The notes: generated from the letters alone by a model not told the origin. A stretch of DNA of 64,000 nt from Dermatemys mawii (GCA_007922305.1 ML677460.1:275239-339238), one strand, 5' to 3'; positions 32,641 through 45,201 are shown, counted from the stretch's first letter. Program-made: numbers and translations.

Positions 32641-33544
32641 GTAGGACTCCATCATGGTACCTCAGGGGTTCTACGCCTGTGGGTAGAAGATTCAGTGAAA
32701 ATTTTAGCAAAGCCTGTGGTTCTCCAGTGCTGTAACGTGATCAAAACCAGTGATAACGGTAAAGATTATTAACTGTAGCACAGGAGCGCCTCAGAATCCC
32801 AATCACGGATCTCGGGCCTGTTGTGCTAGGTGCTGTACAGAGAGATAACATTCCACAGAGAGCCCACAATTCGAATGTCAGCTAGGCCACCACAGGTAGA
32901 CAAAACAGACAGACAAGCTGGGAGGATGAGATAAAATCAAGGCTAACAGAATTTAGCAGAAATGCAGAAATCACAGCTTGCCACTTGTCTATCCACAGCC
33001 AGACTGTAGTGATCTGTTGGCATGATGACAAAATTAGGCTTTAAGGAGGGACATGGAGGAGCCTAAGTGAGGGCTTGATGAATCTTGACTTTAATCAACA
33101 TTATATTTAATGAAACACTTCATGCTAAAGTCTAGACACTCTGTATTGTGTCTGTTCAGAGTCAGAATAGAAACATTGGTTTGTACTGTATAGAAATCCT
33201 TGGAAACCAGCAGTGGTATTCAAAGGAGCAGACCTCTGCTAGGAAAAAACAACAGGGGGCAAGAAGCTGACACTGGAAATGACGAAAAAAAGAATTTACT
33301 TCACTATTTCCAGGACAAGTGAGTCTCTAGCATCCCAGCAATACAGAAAGATAAAGACATCCAGAATATCCCAAATCCCCAAACTTTCAAAATGGAAGGT
33401 CCATCACTAATGAATTCTGTCTTCTCCTACATGGCTGCCCTTATCGTGGTATCTGAGCACCTCAGAATCTTTAATAAGTCCATCCTGTCACAGAGAGGTG
33501 TTGTAAGGAAAGTGCTGTTATTTAAAGGCCGAATGGGCAGAAAG

Positions 33545-34080
33545 GCAGCGAAAGGCTAAAACTGTGTCTACACTTAAAATGCTACAGTGGTGCAGCTGCA
33601 CAGCTGTATAGCTACAGTGTAGACACTCACTATAGCAATGAAAGGGGATCCCCTGTTGTGGGAGTTGATCCACCTCCCCAAGAGGCAATCGCTAGGTTGA
33701 TGGAATAATTCCTCTGTTGGCCTAGCGCTGTGCACACCTGAGGTTTGGCCTGTTCTAAACTAAAAAATTAGGTTGACCCAGCTACATCACTCAAGAGTGT
33801 GAAAAATCCACCCCCCTTGCGCCACATAGTTAAGCAGTCCTAACCCCCAGTGTAGACAGCTCTAGCTCAACCTAACTATGACCTCTGGAAGGGGGCTTAC
33901 CTACACCGATCAGAGAACCCCTCCTGTCAAAGTAAGACGTGTCTGCACTGAAGCACTACAGTGGCACAGTTGCAGTGTTTCGACAGGAGACAAGCCCTAA
34001 AGTTGCCCTAGCTCTGTCTCCCTGGGGTGTGGATTTTTCATAGCTAGGCAGATCTAGGTTTTCAGTGTAGACCAGCACTA
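33545..34080. mobile_element. Cluster of MITE fragments
   Basis: GTGTCTACACTT (33569), CAGTGTAGACACTC (33617), CCAGTGTAGACAGCTC (33848) and GTGTCTGCACTG (33940) are repeated, partly inverted ends of the TCTACAC type. Exact boundaries are unclear, probably because of nested insertions within the KRAB-ZNF intron. Confidence 0.5.
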
Positions 34081-34084
34081 AGTC

Positions 34085-34180
34085 ACCTGGCCAGTGTCAC
34101 ATGGTCTGGGGCAGGCAGGGAATTGAGCCCAGTCTCTTGAGTCCTTGACCACTAGTCGACCCTTCTGCTCTAGCTCCTCT
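34085..34180. repeat. MIR/CORE-SINE-like fragment
   Basis: CCTGGCCAGTGTCACATGGT, CAGGGAATTGAGCCCAG and GACCACTAG follow the order of an old CORE-SINE. Confidence 0.45.
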
Positions 34181-35474
34181 AAAACAATCTAATTGCTCTG
34201 ATTGGCCAGGGCTCTCTTGTTCATCTTCCCTTTCACCGGTGCTGGGTATCACAGGGCAGGGGACACTGAGCCTCCCCAAACAGCCAGTGTGACCCGCCCA
34301 CGTTCCACCCCCAGGCTCCCTTCTGCTTTCTACTCTTCCCCTGGAGCCTGGGCTCCCAGCTGGCCAGGGCTGAGGGACCAGCGGCCGCAGTGAGGGATCT
34401 CTAGGCTCCACAGGGAGGGGAAGGCAAAACGGATGGGGCGCCACTGGGGCAGAAGGGATGGGGCTGGAGACCTGCCTCCCCAATTCGGCAGTTCACGCAC
34501 TGCTCAGATTCCCTTTCCTGGGTCAGAAGGCGATGGGAACAGAGAAGATATACAAGAAATCCTCCTTCCATAGCTTGAAAGTGATTTGAGTCGCTTATCA
34601 GTGCTAGACACGAAACGGCATCTTAACTCCTTCACTAAAGTGATTCTATTGAAGAGTGAATTCCAAACCGGAAACCAGAATTCAACAGTCATCTCCCCTG
34701 AGAAGGCTTCTTCTATGAACTGTGACATTTGGTTCACATTGCCCTGTCTGAGTGAGCTTAGTACTGAGCTTACATTTCTTCCATAGTATTATCTCTATTG
34801 TAGGAGTGCCTATTGTGCTGTACAAACAGTCCTCTCTAACACAACCGCTCCGGTAGCTGAGTGCCAGTTGTGTTACAGGCAAGGTCGAGCAATGCTTTGT
34901 GTTTGCAGATGAGCAATTCTGACTGTTCCAGATTCCATGTGGTGCCTGGGATTGTCTTAGTTCGCTGTGCCCCGTGGGACTGCTGGGCAGCGTTAATGCC
35001 GCTTTTGGGGCTATTTGAGCAAGGGAATAGAACCGCCTTAAAATGAGCATTTTACACAGTTCTTGTTCTAATTCTTTTTCTGTGTGCGCCTCTGGGACTC
35101 AGGCTACGGCTTTGATCCTCTCAGCGGGTGCACAGTCCCCTGCCAGGAAGCACTGCTGAGAACGTTACCAGAGGTCAAGTTTGTAACTCTGGGCTGCCGT
35201 GTATCTGACTGAGGCCCCTCAGAGAGTGAACTGCAGCCATGCACACAGGTTCTGCTGGAGCAAGAGGATTTCTAGGCCGTCTGTGGTCACGGTAACTTGG
35301 TGGCTCAGGATGACAGGATGTGGTTGCTCAGGATGTGGTCCCACCTACTGGGAATTTGTGCCCTTCCCTCGGCAATTTTCAGAGAATGTGGCCTGGTCTT
35401 GGGTGCTCGGGGAGTATGAAAAATCCGCACCCCTGCTCAGTGTAGCTAAGCTGACCTAAGTCCCCATGCAGACA

Positions 35475-35826
35475 GATGTGTGTATGTTGAGTATTTGAGT
35501 GTATCTGTTTATGTGTGAATATGCGTGTGCAGGTTGTTGACATTTGTCATATGGATATTGTCAGTTGTTGTATGAGGGAGTATCCGCCATTCTAATTTTA
35601 TAAATGTTATTCATAACAGTAATTGGATATTCTAAAGGTAGAATGAAGTGTAGCAGATTTTGATAAGAAGGAAGGAAGGAGGGAAGTATAGGTGACTAAA
35701 AAGGGGTATTTTTGAAAGTATTTTGGAAGTTTATAATAAGCGATGCTCCCAGGGGAGGGCGGAGGAGTGGGGGGGCACAAGGTGGAAGTTTCATCTAGGG
35801 CACAAAATATCTTTGCACTGGACCTG
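35475..35826 (-). mobile_element. Truncated copy of the 765-bp hAT element
   Basis: On the minus strand it begins CAGGTCCAGTGCAAAGATAT and continues through the same interior as 15032 onward (TATAAACTTCCAAAATAC, CAATTACTGTTATGAATAAC). It lacks the distal half and the right end. Confidence 0.75.
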
Positions 35827-36094
35827 TGCCCTGGTGCACCTTTATGGAGACAAGTTACAAAATTCAGCACTGAGAGGAGGCCTGGCTCCCTCATGGCCCA
35901 TGGGCACATCTCATCTCACAGGGACATCTCTGCCAAGCTACTCCACATAATCACTCCACCATTCAATGCCGCTGCACCTAACTCAGCAAACACAGCTGCA
36001 CTGAATGCAGAGCAATGCTGGAATTCCAGTGTGTGGAGCACAGCACAAGCAATGGCTTGTTGCCTTAGCCCTTTAGATCTGCTTATTGTTGGTT

Positions 36095-36882
36095 CGTAGA
36101 CTCTAATGCCAGAAGGGACTTAGACCGTCTAGTCCAGGGGTTGGCAAACTTTTTGGCCTGAGGGCCACATTGGGATTGAAAACTTGTACGGAGGACCGGG
36201 TCAGGGAAGGCTGTGCCTCCCCAAACAGCCTGGCCCTGCCCCATATCTGACCTCCTCAGAATCCTGGACCCATCCAACCCCCCTCTGCTCCTTGTCCCCT
36301 GACTATATGCTCCTCCAAGGACTCCCCCACCCCAGCCACCCCCTAGGACTCCGCCCCCTTCCCAACCCGCCCTACTCCATGTCCCCCTGACTGCCCCAAC
36401 CCATATCCACCCCCCCCGCCCCCTGACAGACCCCGGGACTCTCTCACCCTATCCAACCCCACCCCCCGTTCCTCATCTCCTGACCACCCCCCAGAACCTC
36501 CGCCCCATCCAACAGCCCCCTGTCCACTAACATCCCCCTGGGACTCCCTGCACCCTTATCCAGCCACCCAGCCCCCTTACCACGCTGCTGGCAGCCTAGC
36601 CGGAGCCAGACACACTGCACTGCTCTCCCGGCAGAGCACGCAGCCCCACAGAGCGCCGCCAAGCAGCACGCTGAGGATCTGCGAGAGTGGGGAGGGCAGG
36701 GGAGGGGCCAGGAGCAGCCTCCGCCGCCAGGCGCTTAGGCTGATCTGTCACAACGGTGCCCACCCCCAATCTAGTCTGACCTCCTGTATGACACAGCCAG
36801 AGCATTTCATCCAGTTATGTCTGTAGTGAGCCTCATACCAGACACCCTCCATCCAGCATGATTTTTAACATTGCCGGCCTGC
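36095..36882 (-). mobile_element. CR1-like 3' fragment, split by a MITE
   Basis: The outer parts, AGACTCTAATGCCAGAAGGG (36098) and TAGTCTGACCTCCTGTATGA (36772), are the inverted CR1-type 3' end. The 634 bp between are the MITE described separately. Confidence 0.7.
36135..36768. mobile_element. hAT-type MITE with C-rich minisatellite, 634 bp
   Basis: The left end CAGGGGTTGGCAAACTTTTT is the same as at 61142. The right end, GGTGCCCACCCCCA, is a decayed version. Flanks GTCTAGTC (36127-36134) and ATCTAGTC (36769-36776) match at 7 of 8 bases. The middle contains tandem CCCCTGACTGCCCCAACCC-like units. Confidence 0.8.
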
Positions 36883-36885
36883 AGT

Positions 36886-37600
36886 CATAGAATCATAGAC
36901 GATCAGGGTTGGAAAGGACCTCAGGAGGTTCTAGTCCAACCCCCTGCTCAAAGCAGGACCAACCCCCAACTAAATCATCCCAGCCAGGGCTTTGTCAAGC
37001 CTGACCTTAAAAACCTCTAAGGCAGGAGATTCTACCACCTCCCTAGGGAACCCATTCCAGTGCTTCACCACCCTCCTAGTGAAAATGTTTTTCCTAATAT
37101 CCAGTCTAAACCTCCCCCACAGCAACTTGAGACCATTACTCCTTGTTCTGTCATCTGGTACCACCAAGAACAGTCTAGATCCATCCTCTTTGGAACCCCC
37201 TTTCAGGTAGTTGAAAGCAGCTATCAAATCCCCCCTCAGTCTTCTCTTCTGTAGACTAAACAATCCCAGTTCTCTCAGCCTCTCCTCATAAGTCATGTGC
37301 TCCAGGCCCCTGATCATTTTTGTTGCCCTTCTCTGGACTCTTTCCAATTTTTCCACATCCTTCTTGTAGTGTGGGCCCCAAAACTGGACACAGTACTTGA
37401 GATGAGGCTTTACCAATGTCTAAATAGGGGAACAATCACGTCCCTCGATCTGCTGGCAATGCCCCTACTTATACAGCCCAAAATGCCGTTAGCCTTCTTG
37501 GCAACAAGGGCACACTGTTGACCCATATCCAGCTTCTCGTCCACTGTAACCCCTACATCCTTTTCTTCAGAAATGCTGCCTAGCCATTCAGTCCCTCATT
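36886..37600 (-). mobile_element. CR1 3' part with ORF2 C-terminus
   Basis: The minus strand holds 148 open codons (37416-36970) with [39 protein letters not shown] and [20 protein letters not shown]. The 3' UTR follows, with the terminal TCTATGATTCTATGA at 36886-36900. It extends back to about 37600 in a broken frame and is truncated before the RT catalytic motif. Confidence 0.92.
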
Positions 37601-38838
37601 GCCAATCAACTATTGAGCTAATCAGCTGTGCAGGGAGGGGGCTGCAGCTTTCTGAGGCTCAGGGGCTGTGGAGGTGGGTGAGCATCTTATCACTCTGCTC
37701 GTCAGACAGGTTTTGTGAAGCCACAGCTCTCCGTGCCCACCCAGCCGGGGGCTCTGGGTGCAGCACCAGAGGGTCTTGCCATGAGAGCTGATCCTTCTTC
37801 AGAGGAGAGCACGAGCCAACAGTCCCTCTAGCATCCATGTGAAGACGGTTGTGGCATGGTCATGAACCGGGGCATGGGCGTTCAGGCCTCATGATCAGAG
37901 CTGGAGTCAGTGGCCAGAAATAGTGCAGAAACCAGAGCCAGGAACCGAGCAGAGGAACAGGGGTGGAACGAACTGGGTAGAACAGGAACAAGGCAGGAGC
38001 CAGGCTGGCCCAAGGCTGGGAGCAGGGCAGGCAGCAGCAAGACCTCAGCTGTGGGCATGTGCCTCATGGAGCAGCCAGAGATCTGCTCTTGGGCTTAAGA
38101 GCTGGCCAAAGAAGTCAGCAAGTCTATCAGGCGACCCTGCTGTGGCTCCACTGTGCTCATCGGCTGCTCAGAGCACAGTTGTAAGTCCTTGGTCCTAGCC
38201 GGTATGGGGGGCAGGGGAGAAGACTCGCAGGCTCAGGAGGATCCAGGCGTGGAGGGAGCTGGGGAGGGATACTGGGTCAGTGGGGTCATTGGGGGGAACA
38301 GGCTTGGAGGAGCCTTGGATAGGGATGGAGGATGTTGTTTATGGGAGAGGGCAGGTGTTTTTGGTGGGGAGAGGGAGGTGGACTTGGCAGGGCAGGGAGG
38401 CTTTTAAAGGCTCCTTGGTGATGTGGCTGTGGAGAAGCAGGAAATGGGGGTGCTCAGTAAAGAAATTGGTGTCCCTCATCATGTCCATCATTTCAAAATG
38501 TGTTGTCCCTCATCCTAAGGATCACGTGTCCCTCATTTCAAGAGGGTCGGTGGCAACTAGCGCTGCCTTGATGGAGAGTCTCTACTGTGAGAATGGCAAA
38601 GCTCCTACTCACCATCCCAGCATCCCTTTGGAAAATGATTTCCTTCCACCAGAGCCCTGTGGGAACAAGGGAGAGTGGCGAGTGTGGGATACGCCTTGGA
38701 TACACCAGCTGGAGCGTGTGCTATCAGTGTGAGTTGCACACAGGAAAAGGGTGCCCTGCCCTGCCGGGACCCAGGGCTGCCGCTGTCCTGATGTGGCTGA
38801 AGCAGACCTTGCTGATCGTGATTGATTTGTCGTTTCAG

Positions 38839-38965
38839 GCCCTGGTCACGTTTGACGACGTTGCCATCTATTTCTGCAAGGAGGAGTGGGAGGAGCTAGC
38901 AGAATGGCAGAAAGAACTGTACAGGGATGTGATGAGAGACAACTACGAGACTCTGATCTTCCTGG
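38839..38965 (+). CDS. KRAB-ZNF gene, KRAB-A box exon
   Basis: 127 nt, the standard size of a KRAB-A exon, between TCGTTTCAG (AG 38837-38838) and CTGG|GTAAAG. It encodes [20 protein letters not shown] followed by [20 protein letters not shown]. The DV and EEW positions needed for the fold are kept, and LYRDVM is present. The position usually MLE in mammalian repressor KRABs is MRD. KRAB boxes recruit TRIM28/KAP1 for heterochromatin formation; older KRAB variants with changed residues at this site may bind it weakly, so repression is uncertain. The exon enters in phase 0 and leaves with one extra base. Confidence 0.95.
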
Positions 38966-40034
38966 GTAAAGATCATTTTTCTTTGCTGGCTCTCACTCAG
39001 ATTCAGTTCATGGTTATTTCCACGTTCCATTGACTTTTGGTGGTCCACAGTGGAGGGTTGCACCACTGCAACTAAACCAGTACCAAAGCTGTGAGTAGAC
39101 AAATTCATAGATTCCTCACATGCTCCCAAAATATAGCAGTAACTCCAATATCTCTACTGACAGCATCCTCCAGTAGCCAAAAAGTATTATATACTTCTTC
39201 ACATTTAACTATGCATATAAGAAAAACTAATTTATACACTAAATACTGTATAGTGGGGGTGCTGAGAGCCATTGCACCAAACTGCAAACCCTGTATATGA
39301 TGGAAACCACTTCACACCAGGGGGGCAGGAGCCATAATTCAAGCACCTCTGTACACACTGTATTCTGTATGTCTCCTCTATGTTAGGGTCCTCATTAGCA
39401 TTCAGTATTGCTCAGCTGTGTCACCGTCAGTGAAGAAATGGTATTGGTTTCACGTTAGTTACCATTTGGTGTGAAATGAATTAATATGTCTTAGTCCTGT
39501 TCCCAGTGGCTTTGGGTCTAGATCACACATTCCATCAAAGCAGGCAGTAAGGCCTGATTTAGCAAAGTGCTGTAAGGATGTGATAGGACTAATCCCACTG
39601 ACTTCATTTGTTTACTATTAGACATGTTCTTGGAGTGGTTTATTGGACCAGGGCTGAATTCCACAGGTTGTAAGTAGCCCCATCAGAAAGTTCAAGGACT
39701 AAAGTGGTAGGAGAACCAAACTGCTCTTCCTCCGGATTGTACACTGACAGTACAGTGAGGGGGAAGCATGTCCTGCCTATGAGCTATCCACTTTGGGAGC
39801 AATCTGAGGGCATCAGTCTCATGGTTACAAACATAATTTCTGCTCCCACCAGATTCCCTTAAAATGTCCAAGTTGGCTGGTTGGCAAGTGTTCTGGTCTT
39901 TTCTTCCTGCAGAAAATTTAGATGAAAATGAAAAATAGTTTTTGTCCAAATATTCTGTGGGGCTTTCCCCACAGAAAATCAACCCCCCTAAATATTTCTA
40001 TTGGGAGAATGATGCCGTAGTCGTAGTGCCTTGG

Positions 40035-40106
40035 GAGTTGTAGTTCAAGTGCGTCATGCTCCATTTTATTGTGTAGGCTGGGGTACCCAATTGGACTACA
40101 TCTCCC
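40035..40106. promoter_or_regulatory. Inverted pair of ACTACA-TCCCA motifs
   Basis: TTGGGAGTTGTAGTTC (about 40032) and GGACTACATCTCCCATGATG (40093) are inverted versions of the ACTACA-n-TCCCA element bound by ZNF143-type factors in vertebrates. The pair and the imperfect symmetry of the region suggest a small inverted repeat that spreads this motif. Regulatory use here is not shown. Confidence 0.35.
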
Positions 40107-40474
40107 ATGATGCACACTGGTCTCCTGTCCTGTTGTTAATGGTAGGTGGTGCACCAGGGTGGTCACATTGCCGTGCCGCATAATGGGAGACGAAGTCCAG
40201 CTGGGGAGCCCAGCCCACAGGGGAGGATGGATTGTGGGGTAATGCGGCAGCACTTCAGAATGGAAATACCTGGGTTTGGACGTTCAGTTTTTCACCTAAA
40301 CAACAGTTTCTGCAGAAAGCAAACACTTCTCACCAAAAAAAGTGTTCAGTGAAAAACCCAGTTTTCCCACCCAAAAAAGGTTCCGTGTAAGAGTTTATTT
40401 ATTTTGTCCCTTATGAAATACCAAAATTCTTGATATTTGAAACGAGTTTTTTCTAAATGTTCATTCTTCTCTAG

Positions 40475-40594
40475 TGCCAGGTCATGCAGCTACCAAACCT
40501 GCCCTTATCTGGCTGATAGAACAAGGGGAAGAGCCATGTGCCCTGAATTGCCTGGGCTCAGGGGAAGTAGACAGTTCTAGGTACACTTCCTCAG
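40475..40594 (+). CDS. KRAB-ZNF gene, KRAB-B-like exon
   Basis: The exon of 120 nt lies between TTCTTCTCTAG and CTCAG|GTGAGT. Joined to the one base from the previous exon it reads VPGHAATKPALIWLIEQGEE and then PCAL, matching the KRAB-B core (KP..I..LEQG.EPW) with C for W. It is about 24 nt longer than the common 96-nt B exon and adds a serine-rich tail (SGEVDSSRYTSS). One base is left over, which fits the next exon exactly. Confidence 0.88.
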
Positions 40595-41169
40595 GTGAGT
40601 AACAATTTAACAGTTATTTGCATCTTTCAAAAGCTGCCTAGTAAAAAATTGGCTGATTCTGGCTTGTCTGCCTCTGACTCGGTGTTTCCTCAAAAGAAGC
40701 TTTCACTGAAGTAAGGACAGACTAAAAGGACCAAAGATTTGGCCTCATTTTATCCTTTCATATTCCAATTTGCATATTAATCAAAATGTGCATGTTAATT
40801 TTCACAGTAATAAAATTTGCCACACAATTTCCTTAGTAATGAAAATGCGCATACTTACTTGCACAGTAATACACGGTGCTTTCTGATTTGCATAGTAATA
40901 AAATATCTATGCTAATGAATTCAAAGACAAGCCCTGGATCTGAACTCCCCCGTACCTTGGGGGTATTTGCAATCTGAAGTTAGACCACACACAAGCCAGT
41001 CCATCTTCAGTTAAACCAAAACTCTGGATCCAAAAAGCTAACGTGTCCCCATCCTTGTTAACTTGCATATCTAGCTCCCCCGCTCTTCTCAGCCCTGCCA
41101 TTGTCCTTTTCCTTACTGGACAAGTAATTCTCTTCCCACTCCCCTTCCTAGTTACACTATGGCTGAAGT

Positions 41170-41444
41170 CAGGGCTGGCTCTAACTTTTTTGCTGCCCCA
41201 AGCAAAACAACAAACAAACAAACTGAGCACCACCCCGAGGACAGCCCCCGCCAAGCAAAAACAAACAAAAAAACCCCCGAGCACCGCCCCCCCCAAACAC
41301 CCCCCCCCCCCGAGCGCCGCCCTGCTGAAGTAAAAGAAAACAAATAAACCCCGAGTGCCGCCCCGCCGCCCCAAGGTTGGCCGTCCCTTAGAAGGTGCCG
41401 CCCCAAGCACGTGCTTGATCAGCTGGTGCCTGGAGCCGGCCCTG
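41170..41444. mobile_element. hAT-type MITE, 275 bp, perfect 8-bp TSD
   Basis: CAGGGCTGGCTCTAAC and GCCTGGAGCCGGCCCTG are the ends, and GCTGAAGT flanks both (41162-41169, 41445-41452). The interior repeats CGAGCACCGCCCC-like blocks with A-rich spacers (AAACAAACAAAC). Confidence 0.85.
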
Positions 41445-41452
41445 GCTGAAGT

Positions 41453-43018
41453 GACTTGTCTGGCACCTAAGCTTTAAAGAGCAACATAATACTCATTGTT
41501 CTTGTGAGCCCCCCGGAAGCCCACGTGATCTTAGGGGCATTAATGAACATAATGAGCTCATGGCCAACCTTGTGAAGAATGCCCACTGACTCTGGGTATC
41601 TGAATCGTGGCACAAGCATAAGGTGCCTTATCTTCATGCTGAAAACCTGAAAGATCAGAACAAAGGTGTCTCCACTTGGGGACCCAGCAATTCAGGGACC
41701 GCAGATCAGTGGCCTCTTTTGAAGAGGAGGCCATGTGTCCCGGCATGTCTCTGCTGGACAGTGCATGCAGAGAGCCCAGCAGTGAGGTATAGAGCACTAG
41801 GGACACCTCTCTGGTTTTGTTTTCATGCTTGCGGGCTCTAAAGATCAGTGACTTTCAGAAGCAGGGTTCTAACCAAAGACAGTGTGCTGCGTGATGGGAT
41901 TTTGGATTGGGAGGGTCCCAGCAGCAGTTCCCTAATGGCTTGGATTGTCTTTCTTGCACTGCCACTCAACTGTTCTCCAGCCAGGAGCACAAACCTGCCT
42001 ACTCCCCATGGAGAATAGATCAGGTTGATCCATATGAATTTTATGAGCTCAGAGGAGCCTCCTCCTTCAGTTGCAGTTGACCCACAATAACTGGGTTTCT
42101 GCATATAAAAGTCAGGACCAGCGTTAGGAGGTAGCAAGCAGGGCAGTTGTCAGGGACTCTGCCACAGGGACCCCCACGAAGCTACATTGCTCAGGCTTTG
42201 GCTTCAACCCTGGGTGGCAGGACTAAGTGTTCAGCCCCATGGGGTGAGGCTCCAGCTTTCTACCCTGGGCCCCTAGGGTTAGCAGTTGGCACTGCTCGGC
42301 AGATACCCTGAACCTTGCTCATGGCCCCCCAGGGGCCCCGAACCATTGCACTAGCTAGCTCTCCATGTTGCATAGAGAACATCCCAGGAGAGAGCAGGGC
42401 AGGCAAAATGTGGGACAACCTTCTAATCAGTCATTTGGCCGATACCCAGACAGACAAGTATTTCAAAAGCTTCCCTCTTCCATAGGATTCCATTTGCAAT
42501 TAATCTTCCTTAATCTGATGGTTGTAAAATATATATAAATTCAGTTATTTATTCTTTTGAACACTTGATTTCAGGGTTTCTTGTAAACAATAAAAAAAGT
42601 CCTACAAAAGAATAAACAAGAGATCCTGTAGCATATTCCAGTGTATAGCATATTTAGCACATCAGAGAGATTTTCTAGGATTAATCAAATACTTTATAAA
42701 TAAATCCTGTTCATTTTCAGTAAATGGCATCTAAATTCCAGCTGGTGTTTGTTCTTGCAAGACTGAGATTTAGGAACAATCAGGGTATGCTTGAGAGGTG
42801 TCAGTTTTAAGTGTCATCTGTTTGTACAAGACACACAAAATGGAGAAAAGAAGTGATTGTCTATAAATAGCAGCAGGATCATTATGCATTTATTAGACGG
42901 TTGTATGGAATTCCAGGTTTAAGTTCATTAAATAGGCCACTGAGATGTTACATTGTAGATAATGGGCAACTTTTTCCAAGAAGCCCAAGTTCCATTTTCA
43001 GAAGGGATTTAGAACTAG
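41453..43018. other. KRAB-ZNF intron, no supported feature
   Basis: This is A+T-rich intron sequence with no exon-like element. The open frames are short and random. Confidence 0.4.
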
Positions 43019-43326
43019 AGGGGTAGGCAACCTATGTCATGTGTGCCAAAGGTGGCACACAAGCTGATTTTCAGTGGCACTCACACTGCCTGGGTCCTGG
43101 CCACCAGTCTGGAGGCTCTGCATTTAAATTTAATTTTAAATGAAGCTTCTTAAACATTTTAAAAACCTTATTTACTTTACATACAACAACGGTTTAGTTC
43201 TATATTATAGACTTCTAGCAGGAGACTTTCTAAAAACGTTAAAATGTATTACTGGCACGCGGAACCTTAAGTTACAGTGAATAAATGAAGGCTTGGCACA
43301 CCACTTCTGAAAGGTGGCCAACCCCT
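43019..43326. mobile_element. hAT-type MITE, about 308 bp
   Basis: AGGGGTAGGCAACCTA and AGGTGGCCAACCCCTG are inverted ends. The subterminal GCCAAAGGTGGCACAC is mirrored by GGCACACCACTTCTGAAAG. Flanking duplication is not clean. The interior is A+T rich. Confidence 0.65.
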
Positions 43327-44074
43327 GGACTAGATCCAGAAAGGAACTTTGGCACCGAACTCCAATGACTAGCCCTCAGAGCCTCTTCTTAGCTTCTGCC
43401 CAACCCTGCAAGCACCCGTGTTTCTGCAGGTGACATTCCCTGGGGGCTAAGCTCTTGCTGATGGACAGGCACAAGTCCAGGAAACTCCTGAGGCTGCCAA
43501 GCTACTCAGCATCGTAGCTCCTGCCCAAGCCCCATGGGATTCTTTAGCTAGGTGTTTTCTGCCTCTCTTGCCTGTGGGTGTTCTCCTCGCATGGCTAACC
43601 TGAACAAAGCCAGCCCAGAACACTCAAGTGGTAGGTAGGGCACTGGTCAAAGGTTTGCACCCAAGTGCATGTCCCTGCTCCAAATCGGGCAGAGGAGGGA
43701 TTTGAAAACAGGTCTAATCTCCCAGGCGAGTGCCCCAAGCACTGGGTTATTGGCTATAATGGGGTATGGGTCTCAGTCTGGCTTTTTGTGCCCTGGCTTA
43801 GACACCTCACTCCAGGAGAGGATTCACAGCTGGGAATCCCAGTTCTAATGATCTTTGAGCCCCAACCCCGTCCTCGGCATTTTCTACTGGTTAACGTAAG
43901 CAGCAAAACGCCCAGCTTGCTGTCTCCTGTAACTCACATTCTTCGGTACCCGACTCTCATGCATTGTGTAGGGAGCCTGGACACCTAATGTGGGGCCAAG
44001 GATCCCAGTGGGCACCTCAGTCTTTTTGTGGATCTAGCACTTAGGCCTTAGGCCATTGACATCAGTGAGGTTAA

Positions 44075-44777
44075 GGGCATGTCTACACTACAATCTTAAA
44101 TTGACCCAGGTTAGCTTGTTTTATAGTCACTGTGCTGAGCATCCTCACCAGAGGCACGTCCACTGATTGGAGAGGGGCAGTGTGGGGGGCTGCGTGCCAG
44201 GGCTCTTAGCTGCATGCAGCGCCCCATCAGGAGCAAAGCTACCCACCGGCTTGTGGGTCCCTGCTGGGAGTGTGGGGAAAGCCATCCAGGCTTCTTGCGT
44301 CCAGTGGGGAGATTCACACCCACAGTCTCGTTGGCTCCATAGTCCCGGTAAGGAGCAGGGAACCAGGACCATGGACAACAGCTGGGCTCGCATGGGGAGC
44401 AGGGTGGCAGCCCAAACCAGCAGCCTGGGTGTCTGCCGTGCTCTCAGCAAGGAGTGAGGAACTGCGACCACTGCGGGCAGCCCAGCCTGGAGCAGAGACT
44501 CTGCAGCAGCCTGGCTGGGGAGCCTGGATCCAGCTTTCTTGTCAGTTTCATGGCCCCAGCAGAGACAGCCAACAGCCCATGTAAGTAATAGTGTCTACAC
44601 AGACCCTGCTTTGCCCTCGCTACACCGACATAAGCCCTACGTCTCTTGTGGAAGTGGAGTTATGTCGGTGTAGTAGGGTACTTCCATTGGCAGGAGCAAG
44701 GCTGTAGCGTAGACATTGACATAATTAGGTTGACGTAAGCTGCCTTGTTGACCTAACTCTGTAGTGCAGACCAAGGC
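44075..44777. mobile_element. Harbinger-like MITE, about 703 bp, with foreign interior
   Basis: GGGCATGTCTACACTAC at the left pairs with GTAGTGCAGACCAAGGC at the right, flanked by TAA. The right 190 bp (ACACCGACATAAGCCCTAC, GTTATGTCGGTGTAG) look like the family body. The middle, 44110-44580, is different G+C-rich sequence and may be a captured or inserted fragment. Confidence 0.55.
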
Positions 44778-44780
44778 TAA

Positions 44781-45066
44781 GGCCTTGTCTACACTACCGG
44801 CTGGATCGACGCGTAGGGATCAATCTGTTGGGGATCGATTTATCGTGTCTCGACAAGACATGATAAATCGACCCCCAAAGTCAACTCCGGAACTCCAACT
44901 CGCCAAAAGGCGCAAGGCAGAATCGACGGGGGAGCCCGCTGTTGACCGCTGTCGCCGTGAGGACGGCAGGTAAGTTGATCTAAGATGCGTCGACTTGAGC
45001 TACGCTATTCACCTAGCTGAAGTTGCGTATCTTAGGTTGACCCTCCTGACTAGTGTAGACCAGGCC
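44781..45066. mobile_element. Harbinger-like MITE, 286 bp, TSD TAA, second copy
   Basis: GGCCTTGTCTACACTACC and AGTGTAGACCAGGCC are the ends, with TAA at 44778-44780 and 45067-45069. It is the same family as 5288-5572, inverted, with the conserved internal palindrome GGGATCGATTTATCG/TGATAAATCGACCCC near 44830-44875. It sits directly against the previous MITE, using that element's right TAA, and 135 bp before the zinc-finger exon. Confidence 0.82.
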
Positions 45067-45201
45067 TAAGGCTCTGGAGTATCTAAAGCACTTTTGAAAA
45101 CAGGACTTACCATAAATATACTTAGGCATTTATGAAAGAAGTTTAGTAGCCAGTGACCCCTGTGCATATGCTCATTCAGCTCTGGGTTCCCTTTATTCCA
45201 G

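Noticed and set aside
38587..38838. Open frame upstream of the KRAB-A box giving an alternative N-terminus
   Set aside because: It runs through the intron and its splice acceptor. The short exon ending at 32640 has the right size, phase and both splice sites.
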